A DNA stretch of 64,000 bases from Rotaria macrura (lineage: Eukaryota > Rotifera > Eurotatoria > Philodinida > Philodinidae): the NCBI GenBank assembly GCA_900239685.1, contig OENT01000116.1, forward strand, positions 62,001 to 126,000, written 5' to 3'. Shown piece after piece: positions 26,196 to 39,602 of this stretch. Below the pieces are notes generated by a model. It made no database searches. It saw only the letters and a program-made list of their open reading frames with translations, and was not told the origin of the DNA. Made by a program: the position numbers and the translations under genes. How positions within the stretch are numbered: position 1 is the first letter of the stretch; every line of letters begins with the position of its first letter.

Positions 26196-29100
26196 ATCAG
26201 AAAAAAGAAAAGAAAAGAAAAAGTTTGAAATGACTCGGCTGATTTTATGTTTTACTAAAGAATTTTCTATTTACATGAAAACCAATATTTGACAAACAGA
26301 AAAAAAATAACATAGATTTCTTCCGATGATGCGTACGCATCTCTATATGGTCGATCGATTTGCTGTGTTTTGTGATTGAAAACTATCACACAAAGAGAAT
26401 GTGAAAAAAATCGCCGATGGCACATCACATTTATGTATGCGGAAATTGTCTGCACGCATATACTAAACTATTCTACTAAACATAGATAAAATGTCTAATC
26501 AATCACACAACTGTGATCTATCTTTCGTTCTATGTTTATATAATATCACATTCAGTTCTATCTTCATTCTCGATGTCATAAACACACGTACGGTTATTGA
26601 TGCTTTTCAGCAAGTACAAAGGTCAATATCAGATGTAAGCTTGATTTATTTATTGCCTATTAATATAAATATTTAAGATGTCATACACACTCGTTCATCA
26701 ATGAATGATTTCAGAAAACAAATAAGAATATATATATATATATTTATATGTTTGTATTCGTATGATTATTCTTAGACAAGATTCATCATTAGAAATAAGA
26801 TGTTCAAGTCTATAATGCCTTTTGTTTGACAACAACTATAGCGGAAACATAATTTTCACACGTCTGACAGAGAACGACAAGAACTTGAGAGAAGAATAAT
26901 GTTAACGACACATCAAAGGAAAATGAATAGAAAGAAAATCTAATGAAATAAATGATAGAATCCTTATCAAAACTTTTGAATGACATTGATGATCAAAGAG
27001 TTAACTGAGTAATCATCTCGCAATAAGAACTTTATTCTATTATCCGAGGAAAAAGTCATCATGAAATAAGTAGATCATTCTGTTGTAGTAAATAATCTAG
27101 TGATTTTCTACCACGGAGAATGCATTCTTTATGAATAATGAATACTTCTTTATTTCTTTGAAAGCACTTCTTCTAATAGAACTTTTACTTATTTTTAAAT
27201 ATCTCAAAGTAACTATGTGAAGATATATATGTATACTATAATTTGTGCAAATTTTCAATTACGTCGACTTTCATTTATATGAATATATATATATATATAT
27301 ATATATTATGATCAAAATATTAAATAAATGACAGAGATAATTATCTTTTACGTGTCGAACTAAATTGGGAAACAGTGATGAAAAAATCCATCGAAGAAAA
27401 CATAGAGCTACTTTTTACGTAGTCAAGAAGGGAAAAAAAACGACTCATTACATTATATCTAAGTAGGTTATGAGAAAAAAATACCGAGTATCATACTGAA
27501 AAATTAAACGATATTTCTGATTTTTCAATAAAGGATACTAATTTTCATGGAAATTCTAAGAAAAACCTTTCTATTTAGAGAACTAAATTTGAAAAAACAA
27601 ACGATCGAAAATGCGTTTACGGTCGGTATTCTTTAGTGCATATCTGAAAATAAAATTCAACAGAATTCTTTTGCGTCTTATTTTACTTGTATTTTTTTTC
27701 AAGCCTCTTACATGTGAAGAAGCAATTCGGCAAAGTGACTTACTGTCAAGAAGAACTTTTTTTTTTGCAATTTAAATGAAATTACACGAGTTCTTTTTTT
27801 CTTGAGAACAGAAAATAAAACAAACACTAAAATGCATTAGAAAATGTGCTTAGTCAAATAGAAATTACTAAATATACCTGTGGATAATAAAAGAAATTGA
27901 AAAAAAAATCAATTATTTTATAAAACATATGATTTACAAATAACATGAAATTCACAAGATATTTTTATTTCATCGTTACTTCCAACAATTATTTCGATAG
28001 AATAAAACATTCAGTTAGTCTTGCATTGAAAAATCGAACGTTTCGGCATATATTTTAAATGTAATCACTTGAAGAATGCTGAAATAAGTAATTGTACATC
28101 TTTCTTCGATTGACCAGTGAGATTAGTTAAGAATAATTCTATGATCGAAATAATAAAATTCTTCGTATTTAATAAAGACAAGTGAATCGAGAAAGAAAAA
28201 TTGTACTGAAATTTCTCTTCTGTATACGTGTTATCCTTAAGAACAGAATCTATTTCAAAATCTATTCTATCCTGAGCAATTATTAGATTTTCAAGCACGC
28301 CTTCTGACAATCTCTTTTATCGAACTATTTTCGAAGTCTCGAGTTTCTTTTTGATTGACACACTGTACACGAGGGATTTGCATTGCTTTCTTTTTTATCC
28401 TACGATGATAATCTTACTCAAACTAGTAGATGATCATGCACAATTTTATGATAATCTATCTAATAACATGCTTAAGCAAGATAAGAAGGTGATGGCGAAA
28501 CGAAAAATTTCTAATTATTGAAGCATAGCTCCTCTACTAATATCTAACGGTATATTAAAAATCATGGAGATTACTCTGAACATTTCGTTCAGAATAATGC
28601 GTTTGTAGAGATTTACTTTCGCACAAATATTTTTTCATCTTAGAGTTATCATACATGACTGATGCAGTCGTAAGAACAGTCTAGTTGTTACTGATACTCT
28701 ATTCTAATCGATGTTTTACTTCCTTCATTGATCATGTCGACACTAAGACAGTATAGAAAATAACCGGAACATGTACAACTTATGCTTGCTATAATTTTTA
28801 CCTTCTGATTACATATATTTGACTAATAGAGTCAACAGTTTCAATAATTGTTTGCCGATTAAAAGAAATTTGTTTTTTTTTCTAGTTATAAAACTAGTCG
28901 AATTAGAGAAGAAGAAAAAAACCTATTGCAAAGTTAATGAGATTTAAGACACGAGATTAGAAAATCAATTTTACATGAGATATATTTATGCCCGTCGGAT
29001 AAAGTCAAAAATAAAATGTGTAGAACAAATTAACTGACAAAGACTTACTTCCAATAAACAGTTAGTTGATGATGTATTCGAACTGTCGTATGTGGAGTAG

Positions 29101-32100
29101 GGAGTGCCAATATGGAAAAGTGCTGGATTTGAATAGTTATTTAGTCCTAAAGCACTTTTTCATAAATATTGATAACTACGTAAATGTTAGTTGACTAATG
29201 ATTCATTTCTTTTAGTGATGAAGAGAAATATTCTATAAAACTGAATTTATAATTTTGTAGTATCCTTTGCTTACGCTTTCTTTTAGTAATTGCAAAAAAT
29301 ATTTATAGTGTTTAACCATGATTGGTGGACACTAGTTATAAAATGATTGACACAAATATTTTGTGTCAAAGTAAAAAAAACATTGATTTGAAAGAAGTTA
29401 AATTGAAAGCGAAAAACAAACCATGGGCATTGATGTATGACCTATGAAAGCATTGATAATAGAGTTTATCAAAAAAATTCATCTCCCTATCGACCGACGT
29501 TCGTCGAGATACATGAAAATCAATGGAGTGAATCGAAAGCATTTTGTGAGTTCAATAAAATACTTAGTGTTACAGTATTCTGGAAATAAGTCGATTTTCT
29601 TTACTGTTGATATTTATTATGTAGATATGAAACGAGAATATCGAAGAAATATTTTCTTACTTCAATTGAGAAGTACGAATATGAAATTTTATATATTATA
29701 ATTGATTCGGTAGATGATGAATAACATGGTCTAATATTCATATTTACGAAATGAATACTTCAATGTACAACATATTTATTGTTGCTTTGTATTTCAATAG
29801 AAATGATTATGTTTCAATGGATCTCCATGATTCCATGTTCGATACTCTCGAGTACTTTTGTTACTCATGTGAAAAATAAAGCAAAAAATTCAAAACAATC
29901 TATGAGATGAACGTTTTTAATCTACGCAACATAGAGTACCATAGATTTAAAATTTTTCCAACGCTGACTAATAATATTTTAAAACTTCAATAGATCGTAG
30001 ACAAAGTACAACAAGTAAAAAATTCTACTCTAGTTGAATCAAGTTAAAATGTGCAGTTATTTGCACGAGCTCGGGAAATGTCAGAAGGCAATCTCGCAAG
30101 ACATCCGGCATTATTAACTCTTAGACTTCTGTGCAACTGATACATGACGAACGATTATTGTAAAACGAAATTTACATATTTTATTTCATAGTGAATTTGT
30201 CTTATTTCTTAGATAAAGTTATGCGTAACTTCTTAGAAAACTGTTGCCTTTCAATTATCAATTTAGTCCTTTAATGGCAACGAGTTGTGTTTGAGAATTA
30301 CCAAATATGTACTAATTCCTTTTTCATGATTTTGACTAAATCAATTTTATATCGAAACGATGTTCAACTGTGAAAAACGAATCATTGATTTGATTCATGA
30401 TTTTCACGAGTCAAAAAAAGAGGAGCATCAACTGTAGAAAATAAAATTTCATCAAAGAAACTAAATAAGTAACAAAACACTAAGTTGCCTACAGTATGTC
30501 AAACATTATGTCATCCTTCAGTAAATTAGAAAAACAAAGTTCGGGACATAGAAAAAGAAAATGTTTATCTCGACGCCTATCGACTTGACCTATCAATCAA
30601 TCAAGAATAGACATTCTAATAGCAAAATCTATCAACAGTACAAAAACTAAATGGAGTGCATACAGATTCTCATGTAAACAAATCAGTTATTGAAATCATT
30701 AAGAATGCTTCCTTTTTTTTCTAGACATGTTACCGTTACAATTGCTCCATCGTCCAAAGCTCAAATAAGATGTACTCATTTATTTCAGATTTATCGGAAA
30801 ACTAAAATAGTAGTTTCTTTTTTAATATGAAACACCTACTTCAGTTTAGTCCACTATCAACAATCAAACTAGAATAGTAATAAAAGAAACTGTCACACAC
30901 TTACTAATGCACATTGACAGATGCTAAATAACATACGATGCAGTACTTGTTTATTACAACTACGCAAAATGAGCTAAGTCAAAAAGGTTGTTCTCGTCGC
31001 AAGTACTAGATTAGTTGACTGGCTTGGATTCATAAGTAGTAAATCTAATTGATGTTAAGATTATCAAGATGGTATATATCTACACGAGTCTCTTGTCTAT
31101 AAATCATGTGAGATACTGTCAAAAATGTAACTTATCACTTTTGATGAGTTCATTTCAAAGCTCGCGATTCATTTCAATAATGATAAGATCCATCATTCGA
31201 CTCAAGTCTTCTGTTAGGGACTCTAACTAAATGCCTTTCTTTACTATGATAACTTGAAATATTGTGTCTCAGCAGCAGCTGCCTCATAACATTTAGAGAA
31301 CTGATGGTGGTAGTAAGAGCAGAAGAAAATGTGAGGATGCAAACGATAGATACAACTAATGTCAATGTGTTTCTAATCGATCGTTGCTAGTTAGGATTTC
31401 TAACAGATTTACATCATCAAGCAAATGTCTTCAGAACATCTGTTTGGGCGACGACCGACAATCATGGATTATTTCTACAGATATACTCATGGGTTTTCAT
31501 GAATAAACTATGTCTACGATTGTTTAATCATGTTTTAATTATGTTCGAAATCTATTCGTAATTAGAAAATAAAATCATATAAAATTACACAGTTGGAAAT
31601 ATATTCTTTTTGCATCAATGAATTTTACCTTGCTGTTTGATTTGCAAATAATCTATATTTGTTCCTTTAGCTCCAACTAAAAGTCATAATAAATACAATA
31701 GAATATCTTCGAAATATTTTATTATCATTCAATGTTCGAATCAAAAATATAGCAACGTCATCTATATGGTGAAAGTGCTCGTAGTTGAACCTCACTTTTT
31801 CAAGCATATATAACATCTCGACTCGTTTTGTATGAGCAATAATATCCGTATAATTTACTAATGAGATATAAATAATCTAACGAATAAAACTACAATTTAG
31901 TTTCTGGATGTGTTTCTTTCTTGTTTAATTAGTTTCATAAGAAAATCAGCACACTAGAAACATGACTTACTCAACAAACCGGATATTTGAGTACAAGTAT
32001 TATAAAAAAAACAGAAAGTAATTTTGTGAAAGTCAGATAAAATACTGTTTTTAGTGCAATCAGTTTTATCATTCCTTTTTTTTTCTTCGAAGAAAATGTC

Positions 32101-32679
32101 AATCCTCTTTCGGATAAGGTTATCTCTTGTTTACAATAGAACACATGGTAGACAGTTGCTTATTACTAAGTCTGATCGAAAAACTTGTTAAATTCTTTAT
32201 TTTACTATATGAATGAAATCACTGTTGAGAGTTTATTAGAAACGAAAAACAAACGATAGAATAGAATTTATTACTCAACTACTCATGATTTTCTTTATTT
32301 GTAAATATATCTTAGAAGATTTTATTTGCTAGAAAGAACACTTCAAATATTTTTGAAGACTTTTTCTAATTTATTTTTTTTAATTTAAACAATTTAGCTC
32401 AAAGAAGAATGTTGCCAATGAGCTTCCGACGGCTCCCTTCAATAATATATATGAAGGAGTGAAAAACTACCGAGTACATCATTTGAAACGCATTGGCTTC
32501 TTTCATGTGTTTCATCATCAACGATAATATATTTGTATAAAATTCTGTTGTGAAACCATGAATTGACGCAATAAATATTTTTCTCTTGGTTGGATGAAAA
32601 GATTAAATAATCAAATGAATTTTTGTTGATACAGCTATCCAAAACACAGTAGGTAACAAGTCATTGTCTTAATTTGAAA
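26196..32679. other. Gene-poor intergenic region, 6.5 kb
   Basis: No supported gene. Microsatellites at 26728-26742 and 27283-27306. The minus-strand open stretch at 28065-28310 and the plus-strand one at 29444-29701 are moderately long but show no known motif. The minus-strand stretch at 31174-31365 resembles a signal peptide but lacks an ATG. Confidence 0.45.
27283..27306. repeat. (AT)12 microsatellite
   Basis: A perfect AT dinucleotide run in intergenic DNA. Confidence 0.9.
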
Positions 32680-33642
32680 ATGAATGAAATAGACTTATTT
32701 TCACAACGATTCATGATATACGCTGGTATTATCATGTATATATTCGGTTCAATTGGAAATATTTTAAACATTTGCGTCTTTGCTATATGGTCTCGTTTAC
32801 CGAAAAAAACATTCAAACGTCGTAAAACTTCTCGAACAAACAATTGTTCATTATATTTACTTGCATCATCGATAGCAAATTTAATTGTTATATGTTATCC
32901 ACTTTTGACACGTATCCTATTCGATGGTTATCAATATCGAGTAACACAAAACTATCTATTTATTTTATGTAAATTACGATATTATGTATTACATACATTC
33001 GATTTAATATCATTAACATGTATTTGCATGGCAACATTCGATCGATACTTAATATCGTCCAGAAAAGTTCGTTTTAGAGAATTCAGTACGAAAAGACAAC
33101 GAACAATATTAATTATATTACTTATCAGTGGTATTATTGGACTTCATAGTATTCCAATAGTTGTCTATTATGATGTTTCGGACACTGGTCGTTGTGCAAT
33201 AATTTCAAGATTTTATCTTTATTATTACTTGTATACAATTCAAATATGTTTGCATGGAATTATACCAATTGTATTTCTTTCTATATTTGGAGTACTTACA
33301 TTTTATCAACTACAGAGAATTGAAAGGGAACATGTTCATCGTCATCGAACAAGAAATACAGATAAACAATTATCTCGTATGCTTCTATTGATTTCACTTG
33401 CAATAATACTTTCATCAATTCCATATTGTATTGAACAATGTTTAAATGGTATATTTATTCGGCATGATTTTTTACAATCATCCTATTTTTTTCTTTTTCA
33501 CGTTATCTCACATGTATTATACTATACGAATCCAGTATCAAATTTTTATATATATTATATCTCCACACCTAATTTTCGTATTCAAGTACAGAAAATAATT
33601 TGTTGTCGACATTCTGTTGTTTGTTCCCCAGTGAAAAAATAA
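32680..33642 (+). CDS. Rhodopsin-like GPCR, array copy 1 (bdelloid-type, peptide-receptor-like)
   Basis: An intronless 320-aa seven-transmembrane receptor; the first ATG of the frame is used. Seen: TM1 GNILN (26-30), a short Arg/Lys-rich loop, TM2 ending ASSIANL, ECL1/TM3 with ILFDGYQYRVT and CKLRYY (Cys97), DRY at 121-123, ECL2 Cys172 as disulfide partner, TM4 with HSIP, and TM7 ending YTNPVSNFY then ISTPNFRIQ. Position 2.50, normally Asp, is Asn67. NPxxY becomes NP followed by a displaced Tyr. I associate this layout with large bdelloid families loosely similar to FMRFamide-type receptors; the ligand is unknown. It is closest to copy 3 at 55496-56500. Confidence 0.88.
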   Translation: MNEIDLFSQRFMIYAGIIMYIFGSIGNILNICVFAIWSRLPKKTFKRRKTSRTNNCSLYLLASSIANLIVICYPLLTRILFDGYQYRVTQNYLFILCKLRYYVLHTFDLISLTCICMATFDRYLISSRKVRFREFSTKRQRTILIILLISGIIGLHSIPIVVYYDVSDTGRCAIISRFYLYYYLYTIQICLHGIIPIVFLSIFGVLTFYQLQRIEREHVHRHRTRNTDKQLSRMLLLISLAIILSSIPYCIEQCLNGIFIRHDFLQSSYFFLFHVISHVLYYTNPVSNFYIYYISTPNFRIQVQKIICCRHSVVCSPVKK

Positions 33643-33643
33643 A
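33638..33643 (+). terminator. Polyadenylation hexamer overlapping the GPCR copy 1 stop codon
   Basis: AATAAA spans the TAA stop (33640-33642). If used, the 3'UTR would be only about 10-30 nt long. No other AATAAA occurs just downstream. Confidence 0.35.
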
Positions 33644-33835
33644 TCTATTCGTGAAACATATATTTATATATGCATGTATTTGAGTAACTTTTCTTTCTGA
33701 TAGGAGAACCTTCGAATATAATAATAACGAATTCTATTTGGAAAATACTTCTATCCGAAGGTCAAGTATTTAATATAAAATTGCCTGAATTTTATGAAAG
33801 CGAGTAAAGATGTTTAAGTATCGTCTATTATTGCT

Positions 33836-33836
33836 N
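33836..33836. other. Single ambiguous base (N)
   Basis: This is the only N in the window, in ATTGCTNAAAG. It marks unresolved sequence or a join. The following 110 nt (about 33850-33930) are visibly richer in G than the surroundings. Confidence 0.99.
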
Positions 33837-35959
33837 AAAGAAAACAAAGCTCTAGACATTACCACGTGTCGATATATGGGTGTGCTGAGAAAAGGAAAGT
33901 GGGTGTGGCTAAAGTCTAATAGTATCACCAATTAACATGCGTATTTAATTTTCATGCAGTAAGAACACGAAGATCAACGAGTTGAAAAACATTCTTGTGT
34001 ATTATTAAACGAGAATATGTCTTGAATCGATCATTTTATCTTCACATAGAATTATAAACTCAGAATATCAGTTTGAAGGTTATATACGCAAAAGGAATAA
34101 TACTACTTTAGTGCAAATAGTTATTCAACGCAGATAAAATGAAACATCGTAATTGTGTATCGACACAATTCCTGTTTACATTCTATAATAATATCGTGAT
34201 TCTATTTTCTGCATACTTGTCAAATATTAGAGCAGGTGTTAGCGTTCAATAATTGTCATTAATGCGTTAGAAAATAAAATTACACTTATCATAATCTACA
34301 AAAATGAAAACACGATTGGATTTGTATTTACTCTTTATCAAAAATGTAACCTTAGAAATAGTTGATGCAATGAAGTGTTTAATGCTCAAATGCGACGTCT
34401 ATCAGTAATAAGTTAAAATTTTGAGAGGATTTTTAGTTGAGTAATCTATTACTAATTGTTTTGGATGGTGAAATCAAAGACGATCAAATTATCACAATAG
34501 TGTTGTAGATTTCTACTGAGTTAAACATATCTTCTTTTTTTCGGGGATTTAAATGATTCAATACATTGATTAGATCGATAGAATATCTAGAAAGAAGTAA
34601 TTCAAAACAAGTTTCATGTCGTTTATTTGATGAACAAGAACGTACTTCCACATTTTTTGAAAACGTTGAACGATTTCATTTCAAAAGAAAGAAACCTTAC
34701 AACGCGTAACAAAACTACTCATTTCTCGAATGAATATTACTTGATTTAATGAGTCAAGTTTCGAAAAACAATCGTTCTTATTCTAAAATTCAAACAAGGA
34801 TAAAACTACAAGAAGAACTTTCTGTTCATCGTTATAGGAACCTATGTGATTTTTTAATGATATATATATACATATACATAGATGATATTTCTAACTTTGA
34901 ATTATTTCACTCAAGGACTTTAGAAGAAACTCTATTTTAGTTTTTATTTAGAGGAGACAATAGTAAACTTCTAAAAGTATTTATAAAACATTGGATCCAT
35001 TCAGATGGTGGGAGGAAAAAAATCTATGAAAGATCACTGTTGGTCTATATCTTGATAAATCCCTAGTCTATTTATTTCACGTTAATATGAAAAACAATTT
35101 CTTTCTTGATTATATTGAGTTCATTAGTAAATTTGGCTCTCTTTATCTAATTCATTTTGTTTACATCAACTGAAGTGCGTAATTTTTTCTGATGCTACCT
35201 CCATAGAAGCGTTCCAAATAGACATTAAATTTCAGCTTTCTAATGCATGCTGGTCGCTACTTGATCAGAGATAAGATTAAAAAAAAGCGTAAAATTCTGT
35301 CAACGATTCTTATTTTCAAAAAAAAAAGCAAAATTTTGATGAGAAGAAAACAGCAACGTATAAAAATAATCTAGTTTGCACAGCAGCACTGGACACATTA
35401 TTAAAACAAAACAATTCATTTGTTGGAATTTTAATGTTACCTTATTCCCTTGTGCTACAGTGACACCATGGAGCACATACTTTTACATTTTTATTTAGTA
35501 TGATACTTATGTAATTCTAATATCATCAATAACAAAGCTGGTCGCAGCAGTATGAAATGAAAGATAAGTCGTGTAGTATCAAAGCAATTATTAAAAGACA
35601 CGTTTTTGTTTTATCATTTTTTTTTCGTCGAGAGAAAAACAGAAATTTCAAAGAAAAAATAATTGTATATACGCTCTGTATAAGGATATTTAGAAACATT
35701 TCTAATCGATACCTATTCAATCAGTCATTCTATTTGCTTTGAAGTTTTCCAGTAGGTATACGAGACACAGCTTTTGCAAATAGTACAAGTTTCAACTCCT
35801 AGTTTTGTACGAATCCGGTGATATTTAACATTATGTATTCCAAAAAATTGTTAAATAATACATATGTTTGATGAAATTCAAAAATTATCTTATATTTCAA
35901 CTCAATTAAAGAGAAAGAGTAAATTCCAGCGCATTCCGACCTTTTTTTAGGTATTATAA

Positions 35960-36055
35960 CTTATAGAAAGGTAAGGAAGTCTTCAAGCCTTTTGAATGCG
36001 TTAAGTCACTTTTACCATTGAATCACACTGGTATCGAACCTCACAGCGTGTCTCC
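35960..36055 (-). repeat. Possible tRNA-derived repeat relic, 3' half
   Basis: On the minus strand a box-B-like GAGGTTCGATACCAG is followed by a tail lacking tRNA structure. No convincing box A or acceptor stem is present, so this is not a functional tRNA. It could be a SINE fragment. Confidence 0.25.
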
Positions 36056-36333
36056 AATTCTATTCAAAAACAATACTGATCAACTGTCACCGTTTGATAA
36101 AAGTTCACAAAGTAATAAACCATACTACTCAGAAATCATTCAACCTTCTCTTCACTTTTACTAATCACTTTGTACTAAAACCTGTCAAGGCATTCTTATA
36201 TATTGTGTCAGAACGATTCTAATCATGTCTTGAAACAAATGCTCGAGGTCTCATCGTTGTGAATAATAAGGGAATGAATATCGTCATCTTATTCCATCTC
36301 CACGTTTGCGTTCGTTTTTGAATGATATAACTA

Positions 36334-36405
36334 GTAGTGGCCTTAGTGGTGAAACGGAAGTGTCGCGGTAGAAATTTTCTCTTCTTAGAATCGTGGTGAC
36401 AAGCT
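36334..36405 (+). repeat. Possible tRNA-derived repeat relic
   Basis: A box-A-like TGGCCTTAGTGG (36338-36349) and a degenerate box-B-like TTAGAATCG (36385-36393) lie about 47 nt apart, followed by GTGACAAGC. The order GGT-GAAAC-TCGC-TAGA-GTGACAAGC parallels the element at 47018-47092, suggesting one decayed repeat family. Confidence 0.3.
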
Positions 36406-37127
36406 GTACTATGCTTCTTTGATGTCTGAAATATTTGTTTTGTGCTCTTTTAGAACAAAGATATGTTCGCTTGACGAAAGAACTCTAATGATATCGCATA
36501 CAATATTTACGAAATGTATTCGTCAATGTACACTATTCGCACATAACAACGTATATGTATAAAGTTGCTCCTTCTTCCATATAGATCAGGACTAAAGCAA
36601 ATGCTTATCATATATTGTGAAATTTGCACATGTTTATTGATAGGAGTGTATCGTGAATGCAATTTAAAATTCAATGCAGGTCTATGAATATTACCATTTG
36701 CAAAGAAAGTATGCGTTGAACTTTCGAGGCTATTTGTGTATTAAAGAACGGTAGAGTTTTTATTTGGATGCATTTGAATCAGGATAACGTTATTTTTTGT
36801 CAAGACAACAAATAAATTAAATCTTATTACATCTAGTGCAATAGATTTCATTGATTTTTAAGTTTGTTTACAGATAACTCATTATGAGCTACTCGTTGTC
36901 ATAAGTATTTAGCCATCAAAAATCGACTGTTGCCAGAATATATAGTATTTTTTTGATAAATATTGAAGTAAACTGACATTATTAAAACAAGTAGCGTCTA
37001 TCTAATGATAGACTGAGTCCCTTTTATGAAAAGTTCTATGAACTCTCGGATAATTGAAAACGATTCTAGTCATCTTTTGAACATATAAATATCATGCTGT
37101 TCATGAAATAAGATAATCAATTTTGTT

Positions 37128-37490
37128 TTACCATACCTCAGGATCATTGGATAGGTATATTGGCAAGTGTCTATGATTACCCAGGACGAAGCTGCTCAAG
37201 AGGGTGTTATAAACCGTCTGACAGCCGTCGTGATCAAAAGTAAGGATTCGAAGATCCCTTCTCCCTCCCCCTAAAAATGAATTAAGTAGCACTTGAACTA
37301 TCCAAAGGCGTCGGAATCCCAGTATTCCGACCAGGGTCGCGATCATTCCGACATCCGACAACTTCCTATTGGAATCCAATTTCCAGGATTGTGACAACTT
37401 CCAGCGGATTTCTATCGGATTCGATAGTTTCACAATAGGATCCAACGGAGTTCACGAATTGGATCAGCAGTCCAGAGTCGTCTATAAAAT
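37128..37490. repeat. GC-richer patch with internal repeats, possible mobile-element remnant
   Basis: Two 60-nt lines counted by hand (37261-37380) are 47-48% GC, well above the AT-rich surroundings. Motifs recur inside: GACAACTTCC twice about 37 nt apart, ATTCCGAC/ATCCGAC variants, and self-complementary ATTGGAATCCAAT. The minus strand is open for 105 codons (37128-37445), but the translation resembles no protein I know. Confidence 0.4.
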
Positions 37491-39602
37491 CTGATGTCAA
37501 ATTTTTCAGTCGTCAAACTTCTCTTCATTATTCATCATATAATTGGTGTAATCTTCACAAATAATATCAATGTGAATGTCAATATGATATTTCACTATTT
37601 TTTTATTATCTTTTCGCGCTTTGCAGACACATACACAAAACAAATTAATTTTCTTCATAAGGCTCTTTATTTCATAAAAGAGAATAAGTCTATTGCGGAG
37701 AAGACATTAGTCATGTTTTTCGCAACCATAAAAAGTTGTTGTAATGATGGAATTAGTCTTCTGAATTCATACTGAGTTGGATCATTTATTTATGGGGATG
37801 CGTGAAGCACATTTTATGCATCACTGTTAATAAAGGACGATACAAGTCTAGGGAAAATTTTGGAGATCATTTTTTTAGTTAGCTTATTCGTTTGCTAAGC
37901 ACTAAGAAACATTATTGAAATCTTTCTCTTTCGATGTATTAGAAATTCTGTTGTTTTCTGTTTCATGTATTGGATCGTATCTGATACTTCAGATCGATGG
38001 TTATCTTTGCAACTAAGGAACTATTCAAAATTCAAAAAAGAATCTATTTCATCAGACAGACAGAATAAGACAAGAAATTTTTCGGACACAATATCTCATG
38101 ACTTCCAGAGGCTCAATAGGATTAAAATATAATTCACATGATTCTCTGCATTGAATTAAAACTGGAAAAAAGGATTTTTTTTGCACTGCTAAACCGATTG
38201 AAAGTAAGATGCCATTAGTGACAATCTTACTTGTCGCTGAGATGTTGTGTGTGTTTTTAGAAAACGTGTCCTTTATCAATTATTGAAAGATTCTTCTTTA
38301 CGCATGATCATAAACTTAAAAGTCATAAAAATAGGATTTCATTTCTTCACATTAAATCGAATGAGTCGTTCGTGTGTGTTTGCATGAATTTTAATACGCA
38401 TTTGGCTTTTTGAAGATTTCAAGATGAATTTCATCAGGAAACTAAAATTCTACTAAAGAGTATCTGATGACATGATGTATAATATTTATCGAAATCTCAC
38501 TACTCATCATTGGATCATTGTTATCGTAGCCAGAATCAGAATAATATGAAAATTCTAACTTAGCTATCAACATCAAGGAGTTAAACGCGACATCGATTTT
38601 CATCTGATAATTACGTCTGTTTAAAATAGATGAATGATCTTTCATATTTCTCTGGAAAAGATTTTTAGAATTTTTCCTACAGATAATAATACGACAACTA
38701 TAGAATATCTACAAGATGTACTGTCTTTACAACAAAGATATTATTTGTGTCAATGTAAACTGAAAATATTAGATAGCTTATAAATGGAATGAACTTTTGA
38801 ATTAATCTATGCTTCAGTACTAGTCGAGATATCCTCTGTCTCTAGAAGCTATAGTTTAAAATAAAAGTACAATTCAAAATTGCAAAAAAAAATAGGCAAT
38901 GCCTTCCATACTAGTGAAGGTTAATAACTAAAACTTGTACGAGCGTGTAAAAACCAGGGAAAAAATTGTAAAAAAGGACTATTTGATGATTTTCATACAC
39001 AATTACGAATGAAGGAAAATATTGTGTAGGAAGAACTGAAAACTGTTGTTTAATTAAATTAGATACAGCTTGATATTTTGTTCTAAGACATATGCAGTTT
39101 CAGCAACTTCTTGAGTAACTTTCTATTCAAAGCTTATGTATTGATCGATTCCCTTTTACAATATTATCTCTCATCGTCTGAGAAGTTTATATATTAAGAG
39201 GAAAAGTTATGATTGATTTAACGTTTATGCTAACCGATAGTTGATTCGATATTATATTGAGTTTCTTTTTCACAACTAAAATTTCATTAAATAAATGACA
39301 GTACTCGCTGAGTTTGACGGGACAGCTAAGAGCGTAATTGTGATACTCATGCGTTATTTCCTCGTTTTAAATTAAGCTTGACCTAAGAGAATTAAAGTGA
39401 GCCTATTCTTGAATACATTATTCATATTAAATGAAATGATGGCGTTTGGATGAAAAGGAGTGTTTATTTTTCTTTTTGTCCTTCATTTATATAGTAATAC
39501 ACAATCAGAGAGATAGAGAAAAAAGTTTATAAATTTATTTAATATATCATTTCATCGGTGAAAGAATATTTCAACACAATATTTCCATCGACTATCGAAA
39601 CA

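Larger units (their letters stand above)
33644..39602. other. Intergenic region between GPCR copies 1 and 2
   Basis: No supported gene. It contains one ambiguous base (33836), two degenerate tRNA-like relics (35960-36055 and 36334-36405) and a GC-richer patch (37128-37490), each listed separately. Other open stretches (34749-34940, 35526-35742, 37494-37775, 38052-38279) look spurious. Confidence 0.45.

Noticed and set aside
28065..28310. 81-codon minus-strand ORF as a gene
   Set aside because: It looks mildly protein-like, but there is no recognisable domain, flanking splice signal or promoter support.
31174..31365. Neuropeptide-like secreted precursor on the minus strand
   Set aside because: The hydrophobic start has no ATG (it begins at TTG), and no clear cleavage-and-amidation repeats are present.
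33850..33935. Telomere-like G-rich repeat
   Set aside because: Only one or two GTGGG units occur, not tandem, so it is not a telomeric array.
36334..36405. A functional tRNA gene
   Set aside because: The box-A and box-B resemblances are imperfect, and the acceptor and T stems do not pair. Kept only as a relic candidate.
37128..37445. A 105-aa protein encoded on the minus strand of the GC patch
   Set aside because: The open frame runs through internal repeats and resembles no family; base composition alone can keep it open.
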